Positions 1 to 10,463 of a stretch of 64,000 nt of DNA are shown here, piece after piece. The stretch covers positions 1-64,000 of the forward strand of contig NW_022204618.1 in NCBI RefSeq assembly GCF_008831285.2. Reading direction: 5' to 3'. Positions within the stretch are counted from its first letter, which is position 1. Each line of letters begins with the position of its first letter. The stretch comes from Nymphaea colorata. Lineage: Eukaryota > Streptophyta > Magnoliopsida > Nymphaeales > Nymphaeaceae. The notes under the pieces are model-generated. The model was not told the origin of the DNA, did no database searches, and saw only the letters and a list, made by a program, of their open reading frames with translations. The position numbers were made by a program, and so were the translations under genes.

Positions 1-90
1 CCCAACCCCAACCCCAACCCAACCCAACCCAACCCCAACCCCAACCCCAACCCCAACCCCAACCCCAACCCCAACCCCAACCCCAACCCC
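1..90. repeat. Telomere, C4A2 repeats with some C3A2 units
   Basis: Uninterrupted CCCCAA repeats, with CCCAA units at the very start and around positions 18-32, end abruptly at GATC (91). C4A2/G4T2 is the telomere repeat of oligohymenophorean ciliates such as Tetrahymena. A repeat at the extreme end with unique sequence after it marks a true chromosome end, so this is a macronuclear chromosome terminus. The CCCAA units could be natural variants or homopolymer undercalls, since similar one-base losses appear elsewhere in the window. Confidence 0.97.
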
Positions 91-343
91 GATCAAATTA
101 TATGGATGGTTGTTTGGTATATTAATCAATAGTGATCACAATGCATTCACGTACGATATCTTAATTCGAAACTGTTTCTTAAATCCTTTACTCCTCGCAA
201 TTCCACAAAGGGTGGCTTCTTGTTTGTCATATGTTGAAGAGTCTTCCTTTCCTTATTTTGGCATTGGTTCCTTCTCTTCCTTTATTCTTAGCTTAATCTC
301 TATCAGTTTATGCTCTCCTGAGAATTTCGGTTTGCACCTATCT
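91..343. other. Subtelomeric spacer
   Basis: About 250 bases lie between the telomere and the first gene's stop. A minus-strand frame stays open here (to a TGA at 136-138), but it is not in frame with the supported part of the neighbouring gene by the usual one-base loss. I treat it as chance openness in a code with a single stop codon, or an alternative longer C-terminus of that gene. Confidence 0.5.
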
Positions 344-1613
344 TCATTTGCCATTTGAGCATTTAAACTTGCGAAATGCTTCGGAGCCAGTGGTTGACGC
401 TTGTTCTCCAAAAATGATTCTGACTGGTTAGAGATAAAGCATTAAGAAGTTTTCTTTTCTCTCTTATTCTTGGAGGGAAACAAGCAGGAAGCTTGTCTCT
501 TTAAAGGACTCCAAAGTCTATCTGTATGTTTTGCGGTTTGTTGAACTAAAGAGGTTATTTACTTTTGAGTTGCCTTTGGGACAATGATTTGAGAGTGAGT
601 TCCAATTTCTTCTTGCTTGCATCTTGATCGGCAGAATGGAGTAGAAGCTTGTCTTTTGCTTCCTGAGTTCGATCTGTTCTGATAATAGCAAGTATTTTTT
701 GAGAGTTTTGAATACCTTTTGGATGACGTTCATGTTCCTTGCCTAATTGTGGCTTTCCTCAATGAAGAACATCTACTTTTCTCCCTTGTACTTGTTGAAC
801 AACTCATCAATATGCTCAAGGGGATGAGTGCATCCTGTTTCGAAGCGATGAAGATGCCAGGAGCAGTAATGAAATTCACCAAAGGTCGAGGTCTACCTCA
901 TCGATGTCAAATTCGCCTTCTCCATTATGATCGGCTTTATGTATTTGTAAGCAACGTTCAGAAGGATTTAAGGAATGTTAGTTCTCTGTTTCCCGATCTA
1001 GATAAAGAGCTTGTTCAGGGATTGGAAGGGACTATCGAAGATAGCAACCTGTATTGCTTCTTTGTTTAGGGCAAGGTATCGCAAAGCTTCATCATATGGC
1101 ATTTACCTGTGACTGCTCCCATGGACCTTCCCCAGAGGCAAAACTTGGCGTCCGATTGAATGTGCTTCTTGACATAATTTATCACGGTTTCGAGATCTTA
1201 AGCCTAATAGAATCCTACTCAGCTGCATGTAAAATTCCGTACCTAGCGAAACGTATCTCCCTTACGATACTCCTGACCCGCAGAAATCGAAGATAAGATA
1301 GGAGAAGTCATTTTATAATGCGAGTCGAAGGTATGTCAGTCCTTGGTAGGGTGATTCTTACCTTCTATCTGCAGCCTGAGTTGCAGTGCAGGTAGATGAG
1401 GACGTTGCTGCTGCGAAATTCCTTATCTTTTGAATAGTAGCTGCATTTGAGAGTCATGCCCCGACTGTTTTTTGCTTCAAAGTCAGTCCTGGTGACGTTG
1501 GAGCCTTCGAAGGAGAAGGATTTGGAGCCAAGGTCTGAAGGCCTGTAGACGTGGCGGGAAGGCCGGATTATCACATTGGCAATTTCGTCTAAATTTGCAC
1601 CCAGGATGTTCAT
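344..1613 (-). CDS. Alpha/beta-hydrolase (serine aminopeptidase/ABHD17-like)
   Basis: Predicted serine hydrolase of the ciliate-expanded lipase/ABHD17-like family. In order: a family-typical N-terminal segment (VIIRPSRHVYRPSDLG); the oxyanion strand (VLIYLHCNSG, with Cys where Gly is usual); IFDFCGSGVSEGRYVSL, in which the E of SEG is a TAA; the nucleophile elbow GRSMGAVTAL; an AIFDSPF strand; and a C-terminal APGIFIASKQDALIP strand with the acid, followed by SHNEARN with the catalytic His. Three 20-nt introns interrupt it (1087-1106, 1223-1242, 1342-1361). The frame slips near 820 (run of G) and 884, and near the exon joins. I start at the ATG after an AT-rich spacer that is shared with the divergent deformylase gene. 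Substrate unknown. Confidence 0.8.
1087..1106 (-). other. 20-nt intron
   Basis: Minus-strand GTAAATGCCATATGATGAAG. Removing it joins GAVT to ALRYLALN in frame, as expected just after the GRSMG nucleophile elbow of the hydrolase. Confidence 0.85.
1223..1242 (-). other. 20-nt intron
   Basis: Minus-strand GTACGGAATTTTACATGCAG. Removal continues the reading frame after YVSL in the hydrolase. The downstream exon needs one further base to restore the DLETVINYV strand. Confidence 0.7.
1342..1361 (-). other. 20-nt intron
   Basis: Minus-strand GTAAGAATCACCCTACCAAG. It lies between the LHCNSG oxyanion segment and GLTYLRLALENDF. The join is off by one base in this assembly, as at many other places in the window. 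Confidence 0.65.
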
Positions 1614-1719
1614 AGCTAACGTATAATTTATAATATAATTCAAATTAGGCTTGCAGGCAAAGAGGGCCCCTATGAGGGCCTCCGATAATATTGGAAGGTA
1701 AATGGGATTATATTTAATT
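1614..1719. promoter_or_regulatory. Divergent intergenic promoter region
   Basis: A 106-base AT-rich gap separates the ATGs of the minus-strand hydrolase and the plus-strand deformylase. Both promoters must lie here or extend into the coding ends. I see no clear conserved box. Confidence 0.45.
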
Positions 1720-2274
1720 ATGAAGGCTCCCAAAATTATCAGTTTGGTAGGCTTACCCAAGCGCATTTGCGATCCTGTTAAATTCCCACTCTCTCAGGAG
1801 TGTCTTCTGAGATAGAATCGTTGAAGCTGGCCTTCCGCAACAGTTTCGCTGAGCACAATGTCTACTCTCTGGGCCTATCGGCGCCGCAGATCAATGTGTG
1901 GAAGCGTTTTCTGATTATGCCTAAGAGCTTCCTCTACGGAGAGATAAAGGATTTCAAACAGCTCAACATCGGGTCAAGGAATTTTACACATACATCAACC
2001 CGAAAATCATTGAGAGGTCAACTGAAATGGTGGAAATGAATGAATACTGCCTCAGCATCGGCTTCAACTAATACAAGATCAAAAGGCCAAAGTACGTGGA
2101 AGTTTAGTATTGCAGGGAAGATGGGGAAATCATTCAGGAAAAATGGACTCCTTACGATCAAGAATAATCCAGCACTAGCTTGACCATTTCGACGGTATTC
2201 TTATGTCCTAAATCCCAGGAGCCAAAATAGTGACAAATAAGCGTTCAAGGAGAGCCCAACCGCAATCAACCTGA
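1720..2274 (+). CDS. PDF: Peptide deformylase
   Basis: Metal-dependent enzyme that removes the formyl group from N-terminal Met; in a ciliate it should serve mitochondrial translation. About 184 residues, the usual size. Motif I is GLSAPQ (about residue 52). Motif II reads EYCLS (about 110) rather than the usual EGCLS. Motif III is HELDHFDG (about 152), with both metal-binding His residues; its catalytic Glu is encoded by TAG at 2176-2178. INPKII and the IIQ before motif III also fit the family. The start MKAPKIISLVG matches the family N-terminus. The frame slips by one base near 1799, 1979 and 2160. No clear transit peptide is visible. Confidence 0.88.
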
Positions 2275-2334
2275 ACTGAAGTGATCCATCTGTGATTGAT
2301 ATTGAAATAGTTAATAATAATTAATAGCTGATGA

Positions 2335-4906
2335 TCATGCAATATACCTAAAGACGTTCCTCTGTCCCTCCACCCGCTCGCATACTTCTTATTGATGAGT
2401 TCCTCCACGATTTCCTTAAGGAATTTCTCAGTGACTCTGAACTCCTTGTTCCTGCCCTCCTGGGTGACTTTGAACAGGTGCTAGAAAGAGCAGTTCATGT
2501 GGTGGTGGTGGGCGTGCTTGAGGGTCTTTACAGTGATGCACTCCACTTTGAACTTGCGCTCAGCTTCGATACGCTTCTCGTCCTCGTTGAACGCCTTGAT
2601 TTCCTCGTCAAAGCCCCTCTTAGCTCTTCGGAGAGAGTGAGGATGTTGCTCTTGAGAATGGGAATTGGCTTGGAGCAGGCCCCTTTGATCCTTTCTTTCT
2701 CTTCTCCTCCTCGACGAAATCATACTTGCGGTTGATTTCAAATTCATCACTCTATACGATCTTGCAGATGTTGGGCGTTCCGGGTTTGATGGACTTAGTG
2801 GGTGAGACGATGAGTCCGGAATAGAGAAGTTCCATGATGACTTTGGCCAGTTCGATCATTCCCTTCTGTTTGTTGGTGCCTACTGCTTCGATTTTCTTCT
2901 TGAGGTTACCGAAGAGCATGGGTTTTTTCTCTTCCTCGATGAAGAGGAGCACCATGAGGTAGATGTTCTTGAACTGGAAATTCTGCTTCTTTCCGTTGTC
3001 GAACTCGCCCTTGAATAGGGACACGCCGGAGTTGAACTCGAACGCGACGTTGGTGTTGCTGGCGCGGAAGTAGTCAGAGACTGAGTTGAAGGCTTGCTGG
3101 AGGATGGCTGGTGGGACTTCGATGGAGTAGGTGGACTTTTCAGGCCAGAAGTTGTTGTTCTTGATGATGATCTGGTTGAGCGGGTAGATCTTGTTGGGAG
3201 GCAGCTTGTTCTTCAGCTTGTTGTTGATGTCGATGCTCTTCTCCAGATCCTTGATGTTCTCTGCGAGCTCCTTCACCTCAGACACTCCGCACTCCTTCTG
3301 GATCTCCTCGATGAAGTTCTTCTCCATCGCGATGATCTGGCCAGTCTCAAGGTCCTTCGAGAACTCTACGTCCTCCACAGACGAGCAGCCATGTACTTTT
3401 GCTCCTCGTCGATGAAGCGAGTCTTTTCCTGTAGGATTTTGAACAGGGCGACCAGTTGGCGATAGCTGTCGCCCATGGCTTCGAGTCCTCCCTTCGAGTA
3501 GTTGATTTTGAACTTGTTATTCATGAAGGAGGCCAGGTTCTTGGCGCCGATATCGAACTTGGCTTCTTTTTTTCCGCGTTCTGTGAGATCGTTGCTGAGC
3601 ATGCCTCTGATCTTGGTGTTGCGGTCGTTTTCAAGTTCGAAGTTGTTGTTGCAGAAGTCGACGATGCGGATGCACTTGCCGTTGATGCGGATGAGCTCGG
3701 TGATGAAATCTGGAGGCTTCTTGGTCTTGTCCACCAGCTTCTCCGCCTCGTTCTGCAGGTAGTTGTTGAACATCTACCTGGTAAAGGGCAGCGATTTCTC
3801 CAGCACGCGGGAGTAGATGGTCCAGTAGCCCCGAATATCACGCTCGTAGTCCTCCTTGCCCTCCTCGTACAGCTCGAGGTAGCGCTTGAAGCCGTCCTCC
3901 TTCTTGATGCGCAGGTCGAGGCGATTGTCGATGAGATGCGAGTTGAGCACCTGATAGTACTTGGCGCAATTTTCCTTGGAGTGGATGTAGTACTGCGCCC
4001 TGCGTTCCTCCTCATCGATGATCTCCAGGATCCTGCGAATCTCATCAGTGGCGTTCATGGTGAGCGCCTTTTCCTCGACGAAGCGGTCGTAGAACTTGCC
4101 CAGGTTGTCGAGGGTTTGGCTGAGCAGGTGCGTGCTGAAGAATTCGCCGTCCTTGCTCTTCCGGAAGATCGGCATTTTCTCGTTCTTGAACTCGCGCTTG
4201 ATGAGCCTCGGCCGCCCTTCGTCCAGGATGGCAAAGGCGTCCATGTCGAAGTAGCAGCTCTCGAGGGAGTGGACGCTCTCTCGGATCTCCTCGCGCGGGA
4301 CGTTCTTGCCCTCTCGCTAGTAGAGCAGGAACTGGTTGAAGACTGACTTGAACTTGTCGATCAGTTTGATTTCCTCGAAGAAGCGTTTCAGTTCGTTGAC
4401 TCCCATCACGGGGATGGGCGCGATTTCTTCGTTCTGCCTCGAGCGGCTGCACCGGTACTCGTAGTCCCTGCAATTTCCCATCTTGAAGAAGTTGGTGAAA
4501 AACTCTGTGAGTTTTTCGCAGACGAAGAAGTGGCAGAAGACGTAGATCTGGTAGTGGGTCCATACTTCGTTGAGGGTGACAACGAATTGATGGGGATCCT
4601 TGCTCAGTTTGTCGAGGGGGAGGATCTTCTTGGCGATGTACTAGTGGATGAAGATCTGCAGGTTTTCCCTGACGAACCGATTGATTTCCACTTTTTCCTT
4701 GGTGTCTGATTTCACCTGTTCCGTGAAATTGTAGATATTGCTGAATAGTGATTCTTTTACCCTCGCAGCTAGCTGTGGTTGGTGAGGATGGAGGAGTTGT
4801 CGTTCTCGAAGCGGGAGATGAGAATTTTCCTCATGTTGTCGAAGCCGTTCTTGATGATCTCCAGGTACTCCCGGGCCCTTTTTCTATGATCTATCTTTTG
4901 ATCCAT
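2335..4906 (-). CDS. Cullin
   Basis: Scaffold of cullin-RING ubiquitin ligases. About 850 codons. Visible are the helical repeat N-terminal half (for example NELKRFFEEIKLIDKF, with a FLLYEREGKNV segment containing one TAG), the cullin-homology region (RFIDEEQKYMAARL, standing for the family FIDEYTKYMAKRL) and a C-terminal winged-helix region ending in NVFRYIA then TGA, equivalent to the family's YxYLA end. The expected neddylation Lys lies in a divergent stretch near 2500 that I cannot align confidently. Frame slips occur near 2370, 2700 and 3366. I cannot assign it to CUL1, CUL3 or CUL4. A GC-rich 296-codon frame on the opposite strand is its antisense shadow. Confidence 0.85.
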
Positions 4907-5121
4907 CTTATTAAAGAATTATTATATATCTTGCAAGCTTAAAAGAGGCACGTATAAAACCAGTCGACAACAAATAATCCACTAACCATCCAATAACACC
5001 ATTTCCCACCAAGGAACAAAAGAGAACGGCAAGAACTCACCTCTTTCGGTAGTTGTGTCTTGCATCGTTTCCAGAGCAAACCGACCCTTTCTTTCGTGTG
5101 ATAGCTTGGCTTATTTTATTA

Positions 5122-6787
5122 ATGGGGAACTAGCCCCAAGGCACGCGCAGATTATCCAAACCCACCAGATACTCCAGAAATAGCTACTCCTTCGACGAAC
5201 CCTCCATCATGTCGCGCCGACTCGACAATCCGCCCTCCGAGAGGGTCAAAGTGCCGCCCATCGAAAGCATAACCCCTCCCGTCCAACTCGAGCAATAAGT
5301 CGAAAAGTCAATCCCCTCGCCCTCCAAGCAGGACACCATGCAGAGGAGCCTCACCAACCCCAAATAACTGAGGCCAGCAAGCGGACAAAGGCATCCAACG
5401 ATCTGCGTTTGTCGGAGCTAAACATCAAGAACGATAAGCTCAGAAAGGAGCTCATCAGGATCAGCAGCGAGCTCACTGCCAAACTGGGCAAGAAGAAGTT
5501 CGAAGAGAAGAAGAAGGAAAAGGAGGAAGGGGAGCACGACCGATCGCTACCGGCCTTGAGGAAGGAACTGGAAAACGCGTATCGGCAGATCGATAGATAC
5601 AAGAAATTGGTGGAGGAACTGAAGGTAAACGAATGCACCAATAATGAAGATGTGCTGAACGAGGTAGAGGGGAAGCTGATCGACGTTGACTACCAGATCA
5701 AGCAAACCAATGAATAGATAGAAGCTGCCAAGATCATCGATAAAAACCAGGTTAAAATGGTCAAAAAGGCATAGAATTAGGCCAACAACGTAGAGCTTAA
5801 GTAGCTCAAGGCTGAAGTCTAAAAATTGAGGAATAGCTGAAGACCGACTATAAAGTAGAACGCAAAAAAGCTCATAAGGAGAAAGTGCTGCAATAGTATA
5901 TGTTCCAGCTTGAACGGAGGTGGCGAAGCTGAATGGAGACTACCTTCCCGATATCAAAAGCTACGCTAACAAAAATTTCCAACCGTAGATAAAGACAGAC
6001 AAGAAAAAGAAAGAAGAAATACCGTATAAGCCAGCCAAATGGGAAATGAAAGATGCGTTCGATTAGATCAGAAGTCTCAAGGAAAAGCATGAAGAATACC
6101 ACGTCAAGATCGAAAAGGCATTGAAGGTAAAGACAACTGCTAGATAAACAAACGATAGACTCAACAAGACTTAGAGAATGCTGATAAACAGCTGGAACTT
6201 TGAAATACAAGCGAGATAGATACTTGCAACTGGTGATGGGAATATCGACTACCTGATGAACGAGGATGAGCCTGACGAGATAGAGCTCTCACAGTAGGAG
6301 CACCAAGGGGCTGCAGGGCCATCATCAAAGGAAACGACGTCCCAGATCAGGTCCAATTCGACGACCACTCTCTGATTCAAAATGTTTCCTACGCTGATCT
6401 CAGGATCGTCTCTGTGAATGTCTGGTACACAGACAAGCGGCAGATCTCAGTGATTCAGGTGATCTACTTCAACGGGAAGGAGTTCTTCATGGGAAACAAG
6501 ACCGCCAACGTCACTGGCGAAATGGAAAAATAGGTACTGGAACTAGAGGAAGGAGATTACATTAAAAACATCATGGGAAGCTTCAACAAAAAGGGAGCCA
6601 TCGAATTTCTCGCCTTCAACTCGATTAAAGGCAAAGCCAAGCAATTCGGAAAGGAATCATGAATGGTCTTAATTTTACCTTTGGAGTGACTAGAAGATAA
6701 AGACCGATCTGCATTTCAGGCTTCAGCTTCTTCGATGGAAGCTATTGGAGAATCAACAAGTTGGTGCTTGATGTTACATATTTATGA
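5122..6787 (+). CDS. Coiled-coil protein with C-terminal jacalin-like domain
   Basis: N-terminal low-complexity Ser/Pro/Arg segment, then about 250 residues of charged coiled coil (KNDKLRKELIRISSEL; ELENAYRQIDRYKKLVEEL) with many TAA/TAG codons at Glu heptad positions. The C-terminal ~150 residues resemble a jacalin-type beta-prism: AIIKGNDVPDQ, EEGDYIKNIMGSF, IEFLAFNSIKGK and FFDGSYWRINKLV, which follow the family pattern GDYI...G..g.i..L.F.T.kG. Jacalin-like domains bind carbohydrate in plants; the role here is unknown. One-base frame slips near 5365, 5823, 5920 and 6315 join the parts. If those are real breaks, the coiled coil and the jacalin part could be separate genes. Confidence 0.6.
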
Positions 6788-6858
6788 CCAGTGATCGTCC
6801 TATTATCTATGCCATAGGGATAAATGCTTAAATGCTATAATAGTTTATTACCTTAATT

Positions 6859-8258
6859 ATGATGATGGCTTCGCATATCCCAGTTGGTTGTTTCTGGAGA
6901 GTGGCATTTGCGTTCGCGAGGGTGAGACGCAATTCTTAATGGATTTACAGCAACAAAGCTGAGGAAATGTCGCATGCACGTAAAGGAAAGGTCTTCATTT
7001 CCAGCCATCCTGGCATCGATAGTTACAATTGTACCATGCGTATCCACAAGACGCTGGAACTCTCTCACATCGTCTTGTCCCATCGCCCCATCGACACTGC
7101 GAAATTGCTGCACTCCATAGCCACCAAGCAAAGAATCACAGAGTCAACGCCATAACATGAAGAAAGAGCCCTGCAGCTAATCAATAACAATGGATCCTTG
7201 GTGACTTTGATAAAAAGGAGGAGAAGAAGAGGGATTTTGATTTTGTGATGGAGCAGAGCAAACAATTGGAAATGGCCATGGAAGTTGAAAAAATCAATAG
7301 AAGCAATAATGACAGAGTAATAGGTTGCTCAAACGACAACAAGAATAGCTTAATAAGTTTCTTTAGGCATCCAACATAAGAGAGAAGCTAGATACGTATA
7401 GAAAGGAAAATGGTTTCCCAGGATAGTGCAATTACTCGAAAATTATCAAAAAATCAGCTAGTTACGAAATGGAGGCATCAATATCTTCTGCTTTTCGATG
7501 AGAACATTCTTCGCCATCAAGGGCATTGTTCACTTACTTATAGTAATTGTGCATTAAAACAGGTAGAAGGAAATCCCATATGAAGTGTTACCGACAGCCA
7601 ACAGCATCGTAAGCCTCCTCGCAGCTTCAGGATTCCCAGCTGATCGATTTGCCATCGAATACTTCCCTTCCTCTATCACAAAGGCACTGAAAAGAGAAAG
7701 CCCATGAAGATGACGGTGGGAATGGTCTTCTATCGCAAAGACGTGCTGAATACCTTTGAAGCCATTAGGAACATCTATGGAAACGAGCATATGATATACT
7801 TGGAAAGCGAAACTGGCAAAATGCTCTTCAGGGGAAAAATTAGCGAATTTGAAAATGAATGCTTGTCTGGCATCACTGGAGAACTTGCAAGGATTGCAAT
7901 GCTCCCTTCATCTCTACTTTCAATGAGGAACTAAAGGAGTAACGCAATAAAGTCGATAGACTTATGGTGAAGCAATGAGCAATGTAATATTATTTCTTAT
8001 TAAGACTACTCACTTCGTCAGGATGGAGTTATAAACCAGGAACTGAAGTAACTGCTAAAGCGTAAAGACAGTAGAAAAGTGGCGGTCAATGCTATGTTCC
8101 AAGAGCTGATAGCACGCACAGGCAAAGAAAAGGCAGCATTAATAGGAGCAGATATTTTGGGAATCGGTAAAAAAGAAGTCTAAATGTTGATTTAGAGGGC
8201 TGAAGGAGAAACAGTAATGGATCATATAGGACTCTAAGAACTAACCAAGAAGAAATGA
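6859..8258 (+). CDS. Unknown conserved-looking protein
   Basis: Not recognised. Protein-like segments on this strand include AYPSWLFLESGICVREGE, KVFISSHPGIDSYNC, HRPIDTAKLLHSIATKQ, INNNGSLVTLIKR, EVLPTANSIVSLLAASGFP, MKMTVGMVFYRKDVLNTF and, at the end, ALIGADILGIGKKEVEMLI. The frame changes several times by one base, so I am joining open segments by their order and spacing rather than by one continuous frame. The stop is TGA at 8256. It could be two adjacent genes. The downstream neighbour converges on it with a 50-base gap. Confidence 0.45.
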
Positions 8259-8308
8259 AAGATCAAAGCTAATGAGATAGATGATTTATTGAAAATAATA
8301 TCAAAGTA

Positions 8309-9628
8309 TCAGATAACTATGGATTTCGTTTTAATGCTGGCTGCTTTCTGGTTGAAGAGAATGGTCAAATCAGCTATTTCCTGCCCACTATCTATTTTAT
8401 TTTTGTTCAGATTGAGGTTGAATTCTGCCAATGGGAGGTGAGTCATTGAAGAAGCCAATCTAATCTTATTCAGAAGCTAAACCACCTGCGCCTTCCTAAG
8501 GTTGTCCCTGGAAAGAGTGAGATTGAGACTACGCAACTCCATCGTATTGAGGAAATCACTGACATCACTTGCCTTTAGTTCTTTCTCATCGGTTATCTGT
8601 AAGGTGAGCTTTTCCACTTGCCTTACTGCCTTGCTGCGTTCCTTGAAGAGCTAGGTGAGGATGGGTAGGTCAGCAGCCCTCAGGTGAAGAGAAATTCCTT
8701 CAGTTGCTTTAGATACTCCATGCCGGTCATGATCTTCTTCCACCTGCGCTTCTCGATGCCGCCGTTGCGGTTGTTGATGCGCAAGGACTGCAGGTTGGAG
8801 CATTTCTAAATCAGCTGCTCAATTGGCTGCTCCTAGCTACTCTCTGTGCCCTTGGGAAGCTCAATCATTATTCTTCTACCTCCTAAGGCTTGGCTTCCTG
8901 CTTCAAGAGGTCCTTAAATTGAATATCCGATTATTCGATAACTCCTTCAGCCTGTTCACTCTCTTCTCGAACCTCACCCTTCCTCTACAATCTTAGCCAA
9001 ATTTTCGGAAAAGGCAAGCGCAGACTCCGAGAACTCCTTTGTACTGTTGATGCTTTTTTGACTTGTGATTTCTTATGCTTTCTCTCCTCTTCGCAATCTG
9101 CGCAAGTCGCTGGTTTGTCATCAGTGGTGAGGAACTGGTACTTGTTATTGAGTCTTGAGAAGTTGCGAAGAAGCATTTCTACTGACTGGTTATTGCTATC
9201 GTGGACAAACATTCCGTGGACTTCTCCGAGCAGCTACTGGAAGAGAGTAAGCTGGCGGATTGGCTGCGTTACTCTATCTGTTTTTTGACTTCCCGAAGGA
9301 TGTCGAGGCAGTAGTTGATGTTGACGAGGCACACCTTCCACTCGCTCTCGATTTGCTTGTGATCTCTCTGGATTTCGGTCCACTCTCCAAGGGCCCACTG
9401 CGCCAGTCTAGGCACGATGCGGTTGATTTCGAGCAGCTGGTGAGAGCAGCGGGGCGAGTGGCAGTCCTTGCAGGTGGGTGCGCAATAAGATTGGCACTTG
9501 CTGCTGAGACAGGTGGAATTAATCTATTGGTGGTGGGTGGGACAGGTGGCCAATCGATGCGGCTTGTAGGCCTACTTCTCGATGCTCTTGATTTTGTCCT
9601 GAAGGAGTGATGGCAGGATCAAACTCAT
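8309..9628 (-). CDS. B-box-type zinc finger protein with leucine-rich repeats
   Basis: Begins MSLILPSLL, then a Cys/His-rich segment CPTHHQEINSTCLSSKCQ continuing CAPTCKDCHS..CSHQ, which matches B-box-like spacing. A short helical region follows. The C-terminal half has leucine-rich repeats, such as LRSLNLTLSRDNLRKAQVV and LAEFNLNLNKNKIDSG, ending KSIVI-TGA. Ciliates have many B-box/LRR proteins of unknown function; the family suggests a cytoplasmic binding scaffold, but nothing here shows the partner. The frame slips at least twice (near 9000 and 9250). Confidence 0.6.
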
Positions 9629-9923
9629 ATGCTTCGTTATATTTCGAAAGGGTAAACAAATAGCTTAATTCATAAGCCCCCTTCCTCGATTCTCACTAAA
9701 TGGTCTTCAAAATGGGTTTTATGCATTCGAAAACAAAAAACATTATATAAGGCATTTGAGTGATAATCTTGATATCTTTGAATATCTATCAATTCCCAGC
9801 CATCTTTCGTTCCTTCTATCCCACTATCTCATTTCCCTTAAGTCTGGTCATTGATTTAAAGTTATTTTTGTTGTTTGTTGAGGGAGAAAAGCTATCCAAT
9901 AATGATGATTTGATCATAGACAA

Positions 9924-10322
9924 TCACTCTGCAGGTTTGGGTTATTATTGTTTGTTCTTCCAGTATTCGTCCATCTCCGAGTTCAGTCTTTCCTTCGCCA
10001 GGTCCAAACCGTCTACATAAAAAAAGAAGTTACTTGCATCGCCCTCCTTTCCTCCCTTTTGCTTGATCCAGTAGTCACGCAGCTCACGATCGAGATCGCG
10101 ATCCTCCTTCTTTCCGCCACGCTTGTCTCTGAAACCACCACGTCTCTCGCCTCCTCTGCCTCTGTTTTGGCCCTGGCCTTGATCCTCCCTGCGGATGAAC
10201 TTCCTCTTGCCTCCCTCCTGATCGTTGCCCCTGTGGTCCTGGTTTCCCCTGTTTCCGCCACGATTGTTCTGGCCTCCGCGTGGGGTAAAGTTCTTTCTCT
10301 GGTTGTTTACCTCTTCCTTCAT
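9924..10322 (-). CDS. RGG-rich protein with FoP-duplication-like C-terminus (mRNA export adaptor-like)
   Basis: A clean 132-residue frame with no slips. The centre is RGG/Gly-Arg-rich and basic, as in RNA-binding adaptors. The tail carries two copies of the short motif LDxELxxYW / LNSEMDEYW, like the C-terminal duplication of Friend of PRMT1 (CHTOP) and the ALYREF C-terminus, which contact the DEAD-box helicase UAP56 in the TREX complex. There is no RRM, so it is not a full ALYREF. Two consecutive TAA codons near the end read as Glu-Glu before the TGA. Confidence 0.6.
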
Positions 10323-10463
10323 TCCTTAATTTAAATTTGATAAATAAATCCAAGACTCTTATAAGTGACTCTTTTTATGAGAATACGCCAAAGGATTCAC
10401 CACAGTGATCGTTTTTTAGAGTATGAATTCATATGCCTCAGACGGTCATTATACATCATCAAA

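Noticed and set aside
719-1296. Plus-strand open frames of 116 and 80 codons near the telomere
   Set aside because: They are antisense to the hydrolase exons, which carry recognisable catalytic motifs and 20-nt introns.
3456-4346. A 296-codon plus-strand open frame
   Set aside because: It lies antisense to the cullin core, whose minus-strand translation matches the family. High GC and low antisense stop frequency explain it.
6859-8258. Naming the unknown gene as a kinase, hydrolase or ribosomal factor
   Set aside because: No catalytic or family motif is present in any of the segments; the resemblance was only to short common patterns.
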